Source: Thermoplasmata archaeon | GTDB lineage: Archaea; Thermoplasmatota; Thermoplasmata; Thermoplasmatales; GCA-001856825 | Direction: 5' to 3' | Length of the DNA stretch: 25,450 bases | NCBI GenBank assembly: GCA_021831005.1 | Contig: JAKBNO010000085.1 | Location: 1-25,450 of the forward strand | Part shown: positions 15,045 to 22,582 of the stretch, in pieces | Layout: every line of letters starts with the position of its first letter | How positions within the stretch are numbered: position 1 is the first letter of the stretch | Made by a program: the position numbers and the translations under genes | Notes under the pieces: generated by a model | Seen by the model: only the letters and a program-made list of their open reading frames with translations | The model's database searches: none | What the model was told of the DNA's origin: nothing

Positions 15045-15575
15045 ATGACAAAATCAATCGTTTTGGGTGGCGGATGCTTTTGGTGCACCGAAGCCGTATT
15101 TTCCGAGTTGGATGGAGTGAAGTCGACTCAACCGGGTTATTCTGGCGGATCTACCCAGAATCCTTCATATGAGATGGTTTGCGAAGGAAACACTGGTCAT
15201 GCCGAGGTGGCAAAGGTGGAATATGATCCAGACGTAATCTCACTACCAGAATTACTAGATGTTTTTTTCTCAATGCACGATCCCACCTCGCTAAATCACC
15301 AGGGAGGAGACATTGGGGAGCAGTACAGATCGGTAATATTCTATGAAAGTGAAGAGGACGCAGCAACGATAAGGAGAACGGTGGACGAGGTTCAGAATAG
15401 CTATTCCAAACCGATTATTACTGCAATAGAACCACTGAAGAACTTCTACCCAGCGGAGGAGTACCATAAGAATTACTTCAGAAAGAACCCCAATGCCGGT
15501 TATTGTAGAGCTGTGATAGCGCCGAAGGTCGAGAAGATAAAGCACACCTACGGTGCGATACTTGTTAAACGTTGA
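15045..15575 (+). CDS. msrA: Peptide methionine-(S)-sulfoxide reductase MsrA
   Basis: Reduces the S epimer of methionine sulfoxide, complementing MsrB. The 176-residue sequence has the hallmark GGGCFWCTEAVF with catalytic Cys11 and a second Cys14, the GYSGG turn, GHAEVAKVEYDP, the HDPTSLNHQGGDIGEQYRS segment, and Cys154 in NAGYC as a possible resolving cysteine. It starts 3 nt after the msrB stop, with a purine-rich AGGGAG run upstream, so it is translated from the same message. It is convergent with the TIM-barrel gene (31-nt gap). The family is unambiguous. Confidence 0.96.
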   Translation: MTKSIVLGGGCFWCTEAVFSELDGVKSTQPGYSGGSTQNPSYEMVCEGNTGHAEVAKVEYDPDVISLPELLDVFFSMHDPTSLNHQGGDIGEQYRSVIFYESEEDAATIRRTVDEVQNSYSKPIITAIEPLKNFYPAEEYHKNYFRKNPNAGYCRAVIAPKVEKIKHTYGAILVKR

Positions 15576-15606
15576 TGCAAGGGGAGCAGGAGATAGACCT
15601 CGCTAT

Positions 15607-16620
15607 TTACTGAGCCAAGGGTTTTACCGTCTTCCCAATCTTCTTCAGGATAGACCTTTCGAAAATTACCTTCATATACAGTGCGTCGTGCTCAAGCAAT
15701 GGGGAAAATGATATGAGCGTTATTTCGTCGTCAAAATCAGCCAGGGCATCTGCAAAGGGTTCGAACTTCAAATTACCCTTCTTGATGGGAGTTATCCTGT
15801 ACTCGTTTTGATCTAGGAATTCTACTCCCGAAAATTCAAAATAGAGTGGTCTCTTCTTTTTCTTGGTTTCTTCTATTATCTCGGCAAATTCGTCCTGCTC
15901 TGTTGGGCTGTTCTTCTTTGAAGAATAGATGTGAGAAACGTTGGTTATTGAAGTCACATTCTTTGCCTTACTTAGCAGGAAATCTATTTCTTCCTCGCTT
16001 CCTACCACTTCGCTCTTCCCAGAGTTCTCAATGCATAATTTTGGCTTGATCTTGAGAGCCGTCATTTTGTCTGATATCTGCTTGAGAGATGAAGCAGTTC
16101 TGGTCAGACCGGCCTTCCTCTGGCCAGGAAGTAAGCCCAGATGGGTGATCAGATATTGAGAATCTAGTGCATCCGCAATGACACCGCCCCAGATTGTGTG
16201 CTGAATTGAGTCGACTATCATCCGTTCTTCGATTGAAAAATCAACATAATATGGGGTGTGGAGTGATATTTTAATGTCCAACTCTTTAGCAACATCTTTC
16301 GCTAAACTGAGCTCCTTGTAATCTCTTGCCATGCTCCAGAAGAGCTCGGTTCCGATGTCATCCTCTTCTATTACCTTGTTCAACCCTATAGACTTGTACT
16401 TGCCCTCGTCGTCGCTTCTCAATAAGTCTACCAAGAGCATGTCATCCATGTCCTTAGGTTTCATACCCACGAAGTCTCTCATTTCTCTTTCTTGGGTACT
16501 TATCCTGAATAGCTGAATTTCTAGATAATTCAAACCAAGCTGAAAAGTATTTTCCACAGCATCCTTAACCGTCCTCCCTTTAGAACCAAGTGGAATACCG
16601 GCAATTCCGAACCTATACAT
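15607..16620 (-). CDS. Endonuclease IV-like TIM-barrel protein with altered metal site
   Basis: A 337-residue protein with the xylose-isomerase-like TIM-barrel pattern of the AP endonuclease 2 (endonuclease IV) superfamily. It opens with FGIAGIPLGSKGRTVKDAVE and has barrel-strand residues SLHTPYY, THLGLLPGQ and CIENSGKS that match three metal-ligand positions of endonuclease IV. Later ligands look changed: the DxxH position reads NVSHI, and the DxH motif region reads NEYRI. An insertion of about 50 charged residues follows the second strand (near 40-95), so it is longer than the usual 280 aa. ATG 16620 has TTTATTAC exactly at -31 to -24; a GTG at 16624-16626 is less likely. Fold likely, activity unknown. 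Confidence 0.75.
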   Translation of the reverse strand: MYRFGIAGIPLGSKGRTVKDAVENTFQLGLNYLEIQLFRISTQEREMRDFVGMKPKDMDDMLLVDLLRSDDEGKYKSIGLNKVIEEDDIGTELFWSMARDYKELSLAKDVAKELDIKISLHTPYYVDFSIEERMIVDSIQHTIWGGVIADALDSQYLITHLGLLPGQRKAGLTRTASSLKQISDKMTALKIKPKLCIENSGKSEVVGSEEEIDFLLSKAKNVTSITNVSHIYSSKKNSPTEQDEFAEIIEETKKKKRPLYFEFSGVEFLDQNEYRITPIKKGNLKFEPFADALADFDDEITLISFSPLLEHDALYMKVIFERSILKKIGKTVKPLAQ

Positions 16621-16643
16621 TCGCACAACCCTATAATTTGGAA

Positions 16644-16651
16644 GTAATAAA
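16644..16651 (-). promoter_or_regulatory. TATA box of the TIM-barrel gene
   Basis: On the minus strand the octamer is TTTATTAC, at -31 to -24 from the ATG at 16620. It supports that start and a leaderless transcript. Confidence 0.6.
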
Positions 16652-16781
16652 ACCTTGTGAACGTACCGCTGATTTTCAATAAATTGCGTCGTAGACTATA
16701 TTTCAGTCGATCCGAAATTTGCAATTTCAGATTTCATTACAACCGATTCTATCCATTTTGGAGTCGTATCTAAATGCCCCG

Positions 16782-17207
16782 TCAGTCAAATGTTTTTCTG
16801 ATTTCTTTTGCCATAGGTTCTAACACTTTCGCATCTACAACTGTTCTACTCAACGCGATCTCCCCAGGCATCTTGACATACTTGTCATCATACCGGGAGA
16901 TTATCTGTAAATGAAAATGGAAGACAGTTTGACCTGCGTATTCGCCATTATTTTGTAGAAGATTGATGCCCAACGGGGCATATTTTTCATTTAATTTTAC
17001 TGCCAGTAGCTTTGCGACTCGTGTTGCTTCGTTGAGAGTGCTACAGTCGATTTCGTATATATTTACAAAATGCGTTTTCGGAATAACCGCTGCGTCCCAT
17101 TTTGACAATGGAGGATGATCGAGGAAGCTGATTGTCGAGTCGTTCTCATACAATATTACGGTCTTCACCGAATGATTAGCAATCTTACAGAATTGGCGAT
17201 CTTCCAT
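16782..17207 (-). CDS. HIT-fold protein with HxHxQ motif
   Basis: A 141-residue histidine-triad fold protein. The N-terminal FCKI keeps only one cysteine of the usual zinc pair. SFLDHPPLSKWDAAVIPKTH is the pocket region, and the triad reads HFHLQ (His97, His99, Gln101) instead of HxHxH. The HxHxQ form is the one found in the nucleotidyltransferase branch (GalT, Apa2-type phosphorylases), so a transferase or phosphorylase reaction is possible, although the protein is far shorter than GalT. The ATG at 17207 is used; a TTG one codon upstream is ignored. TATA-like GGTTATAC (about 17229-17236) precedes it. Fold confident, reaction uncertain. Confidence 0.8.
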   Translation of the reverse strand: MEDRQFCKIANHSVKTVILYENDSTISFLDHPPLSKWDAAVIPKTHFVNIYEIDCSTLNEATRVAKLLAVKLNEKYAPLGINLLQNNGEYAGQTVFHFHLQIISRYDDKYVKMPGEIALSRTVVDAKVLEPMAKEIRKTFD

Positions 17208-17290
17208 CAACCCCGAATTATCTGTGCGGTATAACCATTTGATTGGATGTCAAATGCGCAGAGTTCGATTATTCTAATGAAAATCTGACC

Positions 17291-18460
17291 CTACGAACCT
17301 GGAACTTCCTTAGATTTTGAGATGAAGAACAACGGTAAGAGTGCGAGACCGATTGCTCCCAATATTATCCAACCATAATCCTGACCTATCCCATGAGTGA
17401 ATAGTGTAAATAAGAAAGGAGAGACCGAACCAATTGCTATTCCCACAAAATTCACAAACGATATGGCAAAGGGTATCATTGACTTTTCACGAACGTGCTG
17501 CACGGCCAAAACATATAGAGCAGAAAACCCGGAAACGACTGTAAATCCTGCCAGGGCAACGATGGCAGTGGTCAGTGCGAAAGTCCTGCCGAATGGAACC
17601 AGCATGAATGCAAGACCTCCTATAATCATAGTGACGTAGGTGTACGGTCTTCTGGTCTTTGGGTTGGAAATGTAGTGGCCAGCAACTATGCCTGCGGGGA
17701 ATCCAATTAGCAGGAACACAAAATCAATCAATCCGGCTTCTGAAGATGCCAAATATAGAAAATTTTCGCCGAAGTATACTAGAAACTGTGCACCGACCGT
17801 TTCAACGAACATTGCTATAACGGTGCCAATCGGAAGAAGCCACAGGTATTTGTTTTTCAAGATGGTGAAAATCTTCTCGTAAAATCCAGTAGATTCTGCC
17901 TTCACTTCATCTTGTCCCCTGAGCACAATGAGATTTTCTATACTTATTGCTATGACCAAAATTCCACCCAGAATTAGGCCCGTTTGCCAGCCCAGCGCTT
18001 TATCGACGAACACCCATCCAAAAGCACCTACTGCTCCGCCGAGATTGAAGGCTCCGTTGTAGATTCCAACTTGGAGGCCATAAGATTCGGGGGGAGAAAT
18101 GTCTCTAAGAAGGGTAAGTCCGGGTGAAAAGAAGAGGGCAGATCCGCTACCCGCAATGAATCTTCCCACAACGAGCTCCAAAAGATTCGTAGAGAGCCCA
18201 GAAAATATAGCACCTGCACCAAGTACGACGAGACCGATGAATGCTATTTTCCTAGAGCCGATCTTGGACGCCAACGCTCCTCCCACCAGCTGAAGCGCTG
18301 AGAGACCAATGTAGAAGAATGTGGTGGCAATTCCCAACTGAACCAGTTGCAGGCCAAGATCTTTGGATATGGCCGTCAGACCCGGGGCTACGTCAAACCA
18401 ATTCAGAGCATAAAGAGCCCTTGCAACGTGTACCGAGGTTGCCTTTAGCCTGTAACCCAA
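17291..18460 (-). CDS. Major facilitator superfamily transporter
   Basis: A 389-residue integral membrane protein with about 12 hydrophobic segments in two halves, typical of MFS secondary transporters. The loop between helices 2 and 3 carries GGALASKIGSRKIAFIG, matching the family's GxLaDrxGrrr signature. A charged central loop near residues 185-200 separates the halves. Substrate is not evident; organic acid or sugar transport or drug efflux are all possible. The start is TTG, supported by GGAGG about 8 nt upstream; a TATA-like CATAAAAAAG lies at about 18488-18497. It diverges from the ACT-domain gene across a 220-nt gap. Confidence 0.88.
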   Translation of the reverse strand: MGYRLKATSVHVARALYALNWFDVAPGLTAISKDLGLQLVQLGIATTFFYIGLSALQLVGGALASKIGSRKIAFIGLVVLGAGAIFSGLSTNLLELVVGRFIAGSGSALFFSPGLTLLRDISPPESYGLQVGIYNGAFNLGGAVGAFGWVFVDKALGWQTGLILGGILVIAISIENLIVLRGQDEVKAESTGFYEKIFTILKNKYLWLLPIGTVIAMFVETVGAQFLVYFGENFLYLASSEAGLIDFVFLLIGFPAGIVAGHYISNPKTRRPYTYVTMIIGGLAFMLVPFGRTFALTTAIVALAGFTVVSGFSALYVLAVQHVREKSMIPFAISFVNFVGIAIGSVSPFLFTLFTHGIGQDYGWIILGAIGLALLPLFFISKSKEVPGS

Positions 18461-18680
18461 ACTATCTCCCTCCCCGCGATCCTATGGCTTTTTTATGAAA
18501 CTAATCCTGGATATGTAGGAATACAAGCACTCGAGGCACATTCTGGACTTCCAAATAGTCGTGGGTTCCACAATCGATAATTCCGCTTTGAATATGAGGA
18601 TTGTTTAGCAAATGACTTCCGTTAGGGGAGTGGAAGGATGCTGGGGAGCGAACTTTTTAAGAAAGAAAATATGTTCGAGC

Positions 18681-19319
18681 ATGGAGCGGATAAGTAAAAG
18701 GGTTTCAGAGTATCTGTCTTCAAACCCTTGCGCGATGGAATCTTTGAAGTCTGGTATCGTGAACTATTCTTCACTTGCGAGGTACCTTATGAAGCAGCTC
18801 AAGACACAGAATTTCAGCGCAGTATTGGCAGCTATCAAGAGGTACCCGGAAAGAAACCCATCGCTCGAATCGGCTTACAAGTCAGCACTGAACGAGTCCA
18901 GAATTGAGGCTTTCTACTCGATGACCAACCTGACCCTCCGAAATTCGGCTGCAAACTTTGTTAAGGTATCCAAGATATATGGCGAGATTTTCGGCACGGG
19001 GGGGAAGATCAGAGTCGTGCAGGGAAGTCAAGGAATCGTTGTTGTCATAGATAAGAAAAATACCCCTGATGTCAAGAAACAGTTTCCCCCAGAAGAGGTG
19101 CTTTCATTCAGGGAGAATTTGGGCGAACTCGTGGTAATATCACCTCTTATCATAGAGAAGTTAAGGGGATACGTTGCTTACATCTCTACCATTCTGGCAA
19201 TAAACGGAGTCAACGTATACCAGATCGCCGCATTTTACAACGATGTAACTTACATCATGGACGAGAAGTACATGAGTTCCGCAGTGAACGTCATCACAAA
19301 GCTGACATCCGTGAACTAG
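18681..19319 (+). CDS. ACT-domain regulator of the COG2150 type
   Basis: A roughly 212-residue soluble protein. The N-terminal half is helical, with a possible winged-helix pattern (SLARYLMKQL ... SAVLAAIKRY). The C-terminal 60 residues read as an ACT small-molecule-binding domain (RGYVAYISTILAINGVNVYQIA, then YIMDEKYMSSAVNVI). This matches the archaeal group annotated as predicted regulators of amino-acid metabolism. The ATG at 18681 fits a TATA-like TTTTTAAG near 18653-18661. The frame is open from 18612, but that extension has no family-like sequence. Its end overlaps the convergent membrane-protein gene by 26 nt. Function beyond ligand sensing is not known. Confidence 0.75.
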   Translation: MERISKRVSEYLSSNPCAMESLKSGIVNYSSLARYLMKQLKTQNFSAVLAAIKRYPERNPSLESAYKSALNESRIEAFYSMTNLTLRNSAANFVKVSKIYGEIFGTGGKIRVVQGSQGIVVVIDKKNTPDVKKQFPPEEVLSFRENLGELVVISPLIIEKLRGYVAYISTILAINGVNVYQIAAFYNDVTYIMDEKYMSSAVNVITKLTSVN

Positions 19320-19800
19320 ACTTACGAGCGACTTCGAACTTCAATCGTTTGCGGCCAGATGCTACGATTATCTCAAAATTTGGATTTTCAGAAATCGTAA
19401 TCACTTTGAACTTCCTGATCATAACTTTGCCGACAATACAGAATTTCGTCCCTTCTTTCTCTATCACGTCAATGGAAGCGTAGCTCGTTATGGGTGCATA
19501 GTATGGGTAGAATGCAACAAAGAACAGTGCTGCGATTATGTTCATAAAGATGTAGGTTGTGACCGTCAGTGAAATTAATTTGTATGAGAGTGGCCCCAAA
19601 ACAGCGGTCACGATCGAGATCAGGTAATACATAGCTCCTTGATACGAACCCTGAGCTGTCACCAGTTTCAAATTGTTGTAAACTACAATCGACCCCTTCA
19701 ACCTGGACCGCAATATGAAGCCCCTTGCGTAGATTGCAACTATAATGCCTACTATAAGCGCGATGATTCCGGGAACTAATTGTGCTGTGCTCAGGTCCAT
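19294..19800 (-). CDS. Uncharacterised membrane protein downstream of ttuA
   Basis: A 168-residue protein that I do not recognise. It has about three hydrophobic segments (near residues 7-28, 55-76 and 80-104). These are followed by a soluble C-terminal region of about 60 residues with alternating hydrophobic strands and a basic tail (KRLKFEVARKSSSR). The ATG lies 10 nt inside the end of the tRNA thiolase gene, so it is likely co-expressed and translationally coupled with it. Its 3' end overlaps the ACT gene on the other strand by 26 nt. There are no catalytic motifs. A small membrane-anchored beta-domain is the most that can be said. Confidence 0.8.
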   Translation of the reverse strand: MDLSTAQLVPGIIALIVGIIVAIYARGFILRSRLKGSIVVYNNLKLVTAQGSYQGAMYYLISIVTAVLGPLSYKLISLTVTTYIFMNIIAALFFVAFYPYYAPITSYASIDVIEKEGTKFCIVGKVMIRKFKVITISENPNFEIIVASGRKRLKFEVARKSSSRMSAL

Positions 19801-20702
19801 GTCCCAAGCTCCTTTTCAAATGCGCAACTCTGGCAGATGTCTCCTGGAGAAGGAGACCCACAAATCTTACATTTCCCCATCCTGATATCACTCTCAAGTG
19901 GGATTAATGCCTTAATCTTATCTACCGAATTTACTATGGAATGCTTTGTTCCAGGCGATCTTTCCTCCCATCTGTCAATAGACTCCCGGAATTCATTCCT
20001 GATCGCTCTGTCCGCATATGGACAGGTCGAGTGAGAAAAGTCTATGCCTTGCAGTATAGCGTACAACATTACCTCCTTCTCGGGAATCTTCCTTAGCGGC
20101 TGGAGTCTAGGAACCAGACCATCTTTCGAGATGCTGTGTGGTCCCATTCTTCCGATTCTTGCGATGTCCCCCCTGACCAGATTCATCATCATGGACTGAG
20201 CAGTGTCATCCAAGTTGAGTCCGGTAACCATATAGTCAAGCCCCTCCTCGATACCAGCGCCATTGATGAGTTTCCTTCGGAATACCCCGCAATAGCTGCA
20301 AGGGGTAAGTCGATCACCCTGGGAAACGTCGTCCATCGTTACGCCGAATGCATCCTCGATCCTCAGAATCCGATGTTCGATACCCAGTTTTGCCGTGAGA
20401 GATTCAGCAGCCTTCATCGTTTCTGGACGATACGATTTGATTCCCTCATCTATCGTTACTGCGACGATGCTCACGTCTCTCCTCATGCCAAAAATCCGCT
20501 TTGTTTCGTGTAGGGCGACAGAACTGTCTTTCCCGCCTGAAAGTGCAACCCCGATTCTCACAGGCCTTGTGATTCTTAACTCAGCCCTGAACTCAAGATT
20601 CACCCTCTTTTGGAAGAATTTTATAAAGTGTTTGTCGCACAGGTGACTCCCATTGTATTTCAGGAAGGCAACGGCCTCGTTTTTGCATTGGGAACATTTC
20701 AT
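19791..20702 (-). CDS. tRNA 2-thiolation enzyme, TtuA/Ncs6 family
   Basis: ATP-pyrophosphatase that adenylates and thiolates uridine in tRNA, using sulfur passed from a ubiquitin-like carrier. Of 303 aa, an N-terminal zinc finger (Cys3, Cys6, Cys22, His25) comes first. The PP-loop SGGKDS (55-60) follows, then PCSYCG with Cys135 and Cys138, and Cys227 in CPYAD, the three cysteines that hold the 4Fe-4S cluster in TtuA enzymes. A C-terminal zinc finger (Cys278, 281, 290, 293) ends the protein. The frame is open upstream to 20840, but the zinc finger begins at the ATG at 20702, a TATA-like element lies about 22-29 nt before it, and the upstream part would run into the divergent regulator. Confidence 0.93.
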   Translation of the reverse strand: MKCSQCKNEAVAFLKYNGSHLCDKHFIKFFQKRVNLEFRAELRITRPVRIGVALSGGKDSSVALHETKRIFGMRRDVSIVAVTIDEGIKSYRPETMKAAESLTAKLGIEHRILRIEDAFGVTMDDVSQGDRLTPCSYCGVFRRKLINGAGIEEGLDYMVTGLNLDDTAQSMMMNLVRGDIARIGRMGPHSISKDGLVPRLQPLRKIPEKEVMLYAILQGIDFSHSTCPYADRAIRNEFRESIDRWEERSPGTKHSIVNSVDKIKALIPLESDIRMGKCKICGSPSPGDICQSCAFEKELGTWT

Positions 20703-20720
20703 TGCCCTTGTAGTGAAAAA

Positions 20721-20731
20721 AATTATAAAAG
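20721..20731. promoter_or_regulatory. Shared TATA element between ttuA and the TrmB-like gene
   Basis: The AT-rich block AATTATAAAAG lies in the 47-nt gap between two divergent starts. Read rightward it sits about 22-29 nt before the ATG at 20750. Read leftward (CTTTTATAATT) it sits about 22-29 nt before the ATG at 20702. One TBP site may thus serve both genes. Confidence 0.55.
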
Positions 20732-20749
20732 CCTTTTTTATTATTACCC

Positions 20750-21457
20750 ATGGAAGATTTTGAAAAAGAACTCGCCGAAGTATCGAAATACTTCGAGAGT
20801 TTCGCAATGACAGATTATGAGCTGAGGGGGTTCTTAGCACTCATTCTGTTAGGTGCAAGTACGCCAGATACAATAGCAATGACTGCTAAAATCCCAAGAA
20901 CTTCGACCTATAAGGTCCTGGAAAAGCTCGAAGAGAGGGGTTTCATAACTTCCCTGGAGGGTAGACCTAAGGTTTTCAAGGCCAAGAACATCTACGAAAT
21001 CAGAAAGAATTTTTCAAAAAACCTCGATATTCTATTTGAAAAACTAACCGATATGAGCGAGCTCCTGACCCAGCAAGGCCTTCCTCAGTTGATCTACACA
21101 ATCTATGGAAGGGATCGGGTTCTTGAGAAGATGAAGGAGGTACTGAACTCAGCAGAGAGATTTGCATCAATATCTACCCCGAAATTGAGAGAACTCAGGC
21201 AGGAACTTGGGAAAGAGATTGAGTCCGCCATAACGAGAAATGTCACAGTCTCGATTGTCGCACCGGACAATCAGCGCGTTCCTCAGGGCACAAGAGTCTT
21301 CAGGAACAATTCCCTTATAGCTACTGACATGGTTTCTGATGCTTCGAGAGCATTGATAGCAGCCCCTGATCTTTCTGCCTGCGGTTTCAGCGATAATCCT
21401 CTTCTAGCTGAGCACATAAATAACTACATAGAGATGTTGTCCAGCAGAAAAATATGA
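20750..21457 (+). CDS. TrmB-like transcriptional regulator
   Basis: A 235-residue predicted DNA-binding protein. The N-terminal winged helix (about residues 20-75) shows TPDTIAMTAKIPRTSTYKVLEKLEERGFI, the recognition-helix and wing pattern of the TrmB family. The C-terminal part (about 110-230) follows the TrmB regulatory-domain pattern, with IYGRDRVLEKMKEVLNSAE, and could bind a sugar or another effector. It diverges from ttuA over 47 nt and probably shares its promoter region, so auto-regulation or control of ttuA is possible. It is followed after 13 nt by guaA subunit A. No transporter genes, the usual TrmB targets, are adjacent. Confidence 0.85.
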   Translation: MEDFEKELAEVSKYFESFAMTDYELRGFLALILLGASTPDTIAMTAKIPRTSTYKVLEKLEERGFITSLEGRPKVFKAKNIYEIRKNFSKNLDILFEKLTDMSELLTQQGLPQLIYTIYGRDRVLEKMKEVLNSAERFASISTPKLRELRQELGKEIESAITRNVTVSIVAPDNQRVPQGTRVFRNNSLIATDMVSDASRALIAAPDLSACGFSDNPLLAEHINNYIEMLSSRKI

Positions 21458-21470
21458 GGCGTGAAACGGT

Positions 21471-22037
21471 TTGAAGATATATGTGATGGACAACGGAGGT
21501 CAGTGGACACACAGGGAATGGAGAGTGCTGAGAGACCTCGACGTTGAATGTGAAATAAGGAGCAACGAATCCAAGATTGAGGATATCAACGATGCAGACG
21601 GTTTGGTTCTCTCCGGAGGCGCTCCTTCCATCGCTTATGAAAGTTTCAGACTAGGAAATACTTCTGAGTTCCTAGAAAAAATGAAAGTCCCTATACTTGG
21701 AATATGTGCAGGTGCTCAATTCATGGGTTTGTACTATGGTTCAAAAGTTTCCCCAGCGGTACATCCAGAATTTGGAAAGATAGAGATTACGGTGTCTAAA
21801 AAGGATTCAATTTTGAAAGGAGTTCCGGATAAGTTTGCAGCGTGGGAAAGCCATAACGATGAAGTGAAGGATGTCCCTCCGGGATTTGATCTTCTTGCAT
21901 CGTCGGAAACGTGCAAGGTGCAAGCGATGGCGAACAGCGGGCTGAAAAGGTACGCACTTCAGTTTCATCCTGAAGTAGAGCACACTCAGTTTGGACGGAA
22001 TATATTCAAGAACTTTCTTGAATTATGTGTTGCCTGA
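21471..22037 (+). CDS. guaAA: GMP synthase glutamine amidotransferase subunit A
   Basis: Glutaminase subunit of the archaeal two-subunit GMP synthase, delivering ammonia to the separate ATP-pyrophosphatase subunit B to convert XMP to GMP. Of 188 aa, the sequence shows DNGGQWTHREWRVLRDL at the N-terminus, the nucleophile-elbow GICAGAQFMG with the catalytic Cys, and FHPEVEHT with the His-Glu pair. Subunit B is not next to it. The start is TTG (KIYVMDNGG); an ATG at 21486 would cut into the conserved first strand. A GAGG lies further upstream, at the end of the regulator gene. The 3' end overlaps the convergent UPF0200 gene by 32 nt. Confidence 0.94.
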   Translation: MKIYVMDNGGQWTHREWRVLRDLDVECEIRSNESKIEDINDADGLVLSGGAPSIAYESFRLGNTSEFLEKMKVPILGICAGAQFMGLYYGSKVSPAVHPEFGKIEITVSKKDSILKGVPDKFAAWESHNDEVKDVPPGFDLLASSETCKVQAMANSGLKRYALQFHPEVEHTQFGRNIFKNFLELCVA

Positions 22038-22551
22038 GAAATTCCTTGACACTTTCCCTGAAAGCATCGATGGAAGAGTCGTTGCAGATGTAACGGTCCG
22101 CTGTAGCTAAGACCTCTCCTATACCCCAAGAGAGTTCCCTCTTTTCTCTCACCGTGAATTCTTCTATATTCCTAGGGTCGTCTTCCCTCCCCCTCTTTAA
22201 AAGGCGGGCATATCTTGTATCCCGTCCGGATGAAATGCTTACAACTAGGCCAATTACCATGTCCTTTCTGAACCTTTGAATTTCTTCGATGTTCCTTACT
22301 CCTTCGACAACAACGAAATTACTCTGGACTCGCTCTATCGTTCTCTTCGCCCAGATGTCCATTCCGTTAGCCTTCCTTTCTCTCGATGCTATTTCTCCGC
22401 TCATCGAAATGCTGACCCCAGTGCTTGAGGTATACTCTCTCACAATATCGCCCATGTTGATCACCTCAATCCCCATATCACGTGCGACCATGGCGAATTC
22501 ATCTTTGCCTGAACCTGGCATACCGATGATAAGAATTGCCTTCGCCTTCAC
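22006..22551 (-). CDS. UPF0200 family P-loop kinase-like protein
   Basis: A 181-residue P-loop NTPase of the archaeal UPF0200 group, related to dephospho-CoA and nucleotide kinases. The Walker A is GMPGSGKDE (10-18). It is followed by a NMGDIVREY segment, the VVVEGVRN strand in the Walker-B-like position, and RLLKRGREDDPRN in the lid region. The true substrate is not established; the CoA step is probably done by the DUF359 enzyme at 11240-11749. The start is GTG, and AATATATA lies exactly at -31 to -24, arguing for a leaderless GTG. The promoter abuts the end of cdc6. Family confident, function unknown. Confidence 0.87.
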   Translation of the reverse strand: MKAKAILIIGMPGSGKDEFAMVARDMGIEVINMGDIVREYTSSTGVSISMSGEIASRERKANGMDIWAKRTIERVQSNFVVVEGVRNIEEIQRFRKDMVIGLVVSISSGRDTRYARLLKRGREDDPRNIEEFTVREKRELSWGIGEVLATADRYICNDSSIDAFRESVKEFLRQHIIQESS

Positions 22552-22574
22552 GATACCCGATTAGGTCAAAGATA

Positions 22575-22582
22575 TATATATT
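22575..22582 (-). promoter_or_regulatory. TATA box of the UPF0200 gene
   Basis: On the minus strand the octamer is AATATATA, exactly -31 to -24 from the GTG at 22551. It touches the last base of the cdc6 stop codon. Confidence 0.7.

Noticed and set aside
16714..16728. GAAATT-TGC-AATTTC palindrome between the TIM-barrel and HIT genes
   Set aside because: Short AT-rich arms are expected by chance in this gap, and no T-run follows to support a terminator.
18461..18680. Possible tRNA or small RNA in the largest gap (a GGGTTCCAC stretch looks a little like a T-loop)
   Set aside because: No acceptor stem or anticodon arm can be drawn; the gap is explained by two divergent promoters.
20703..20840. 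46-residue extension of the tRNA thiolase
   Set aside because: It overlaps the divergent regulator gene and its promoter, and the conserved zinc finger begins right at the ATG at 20702.
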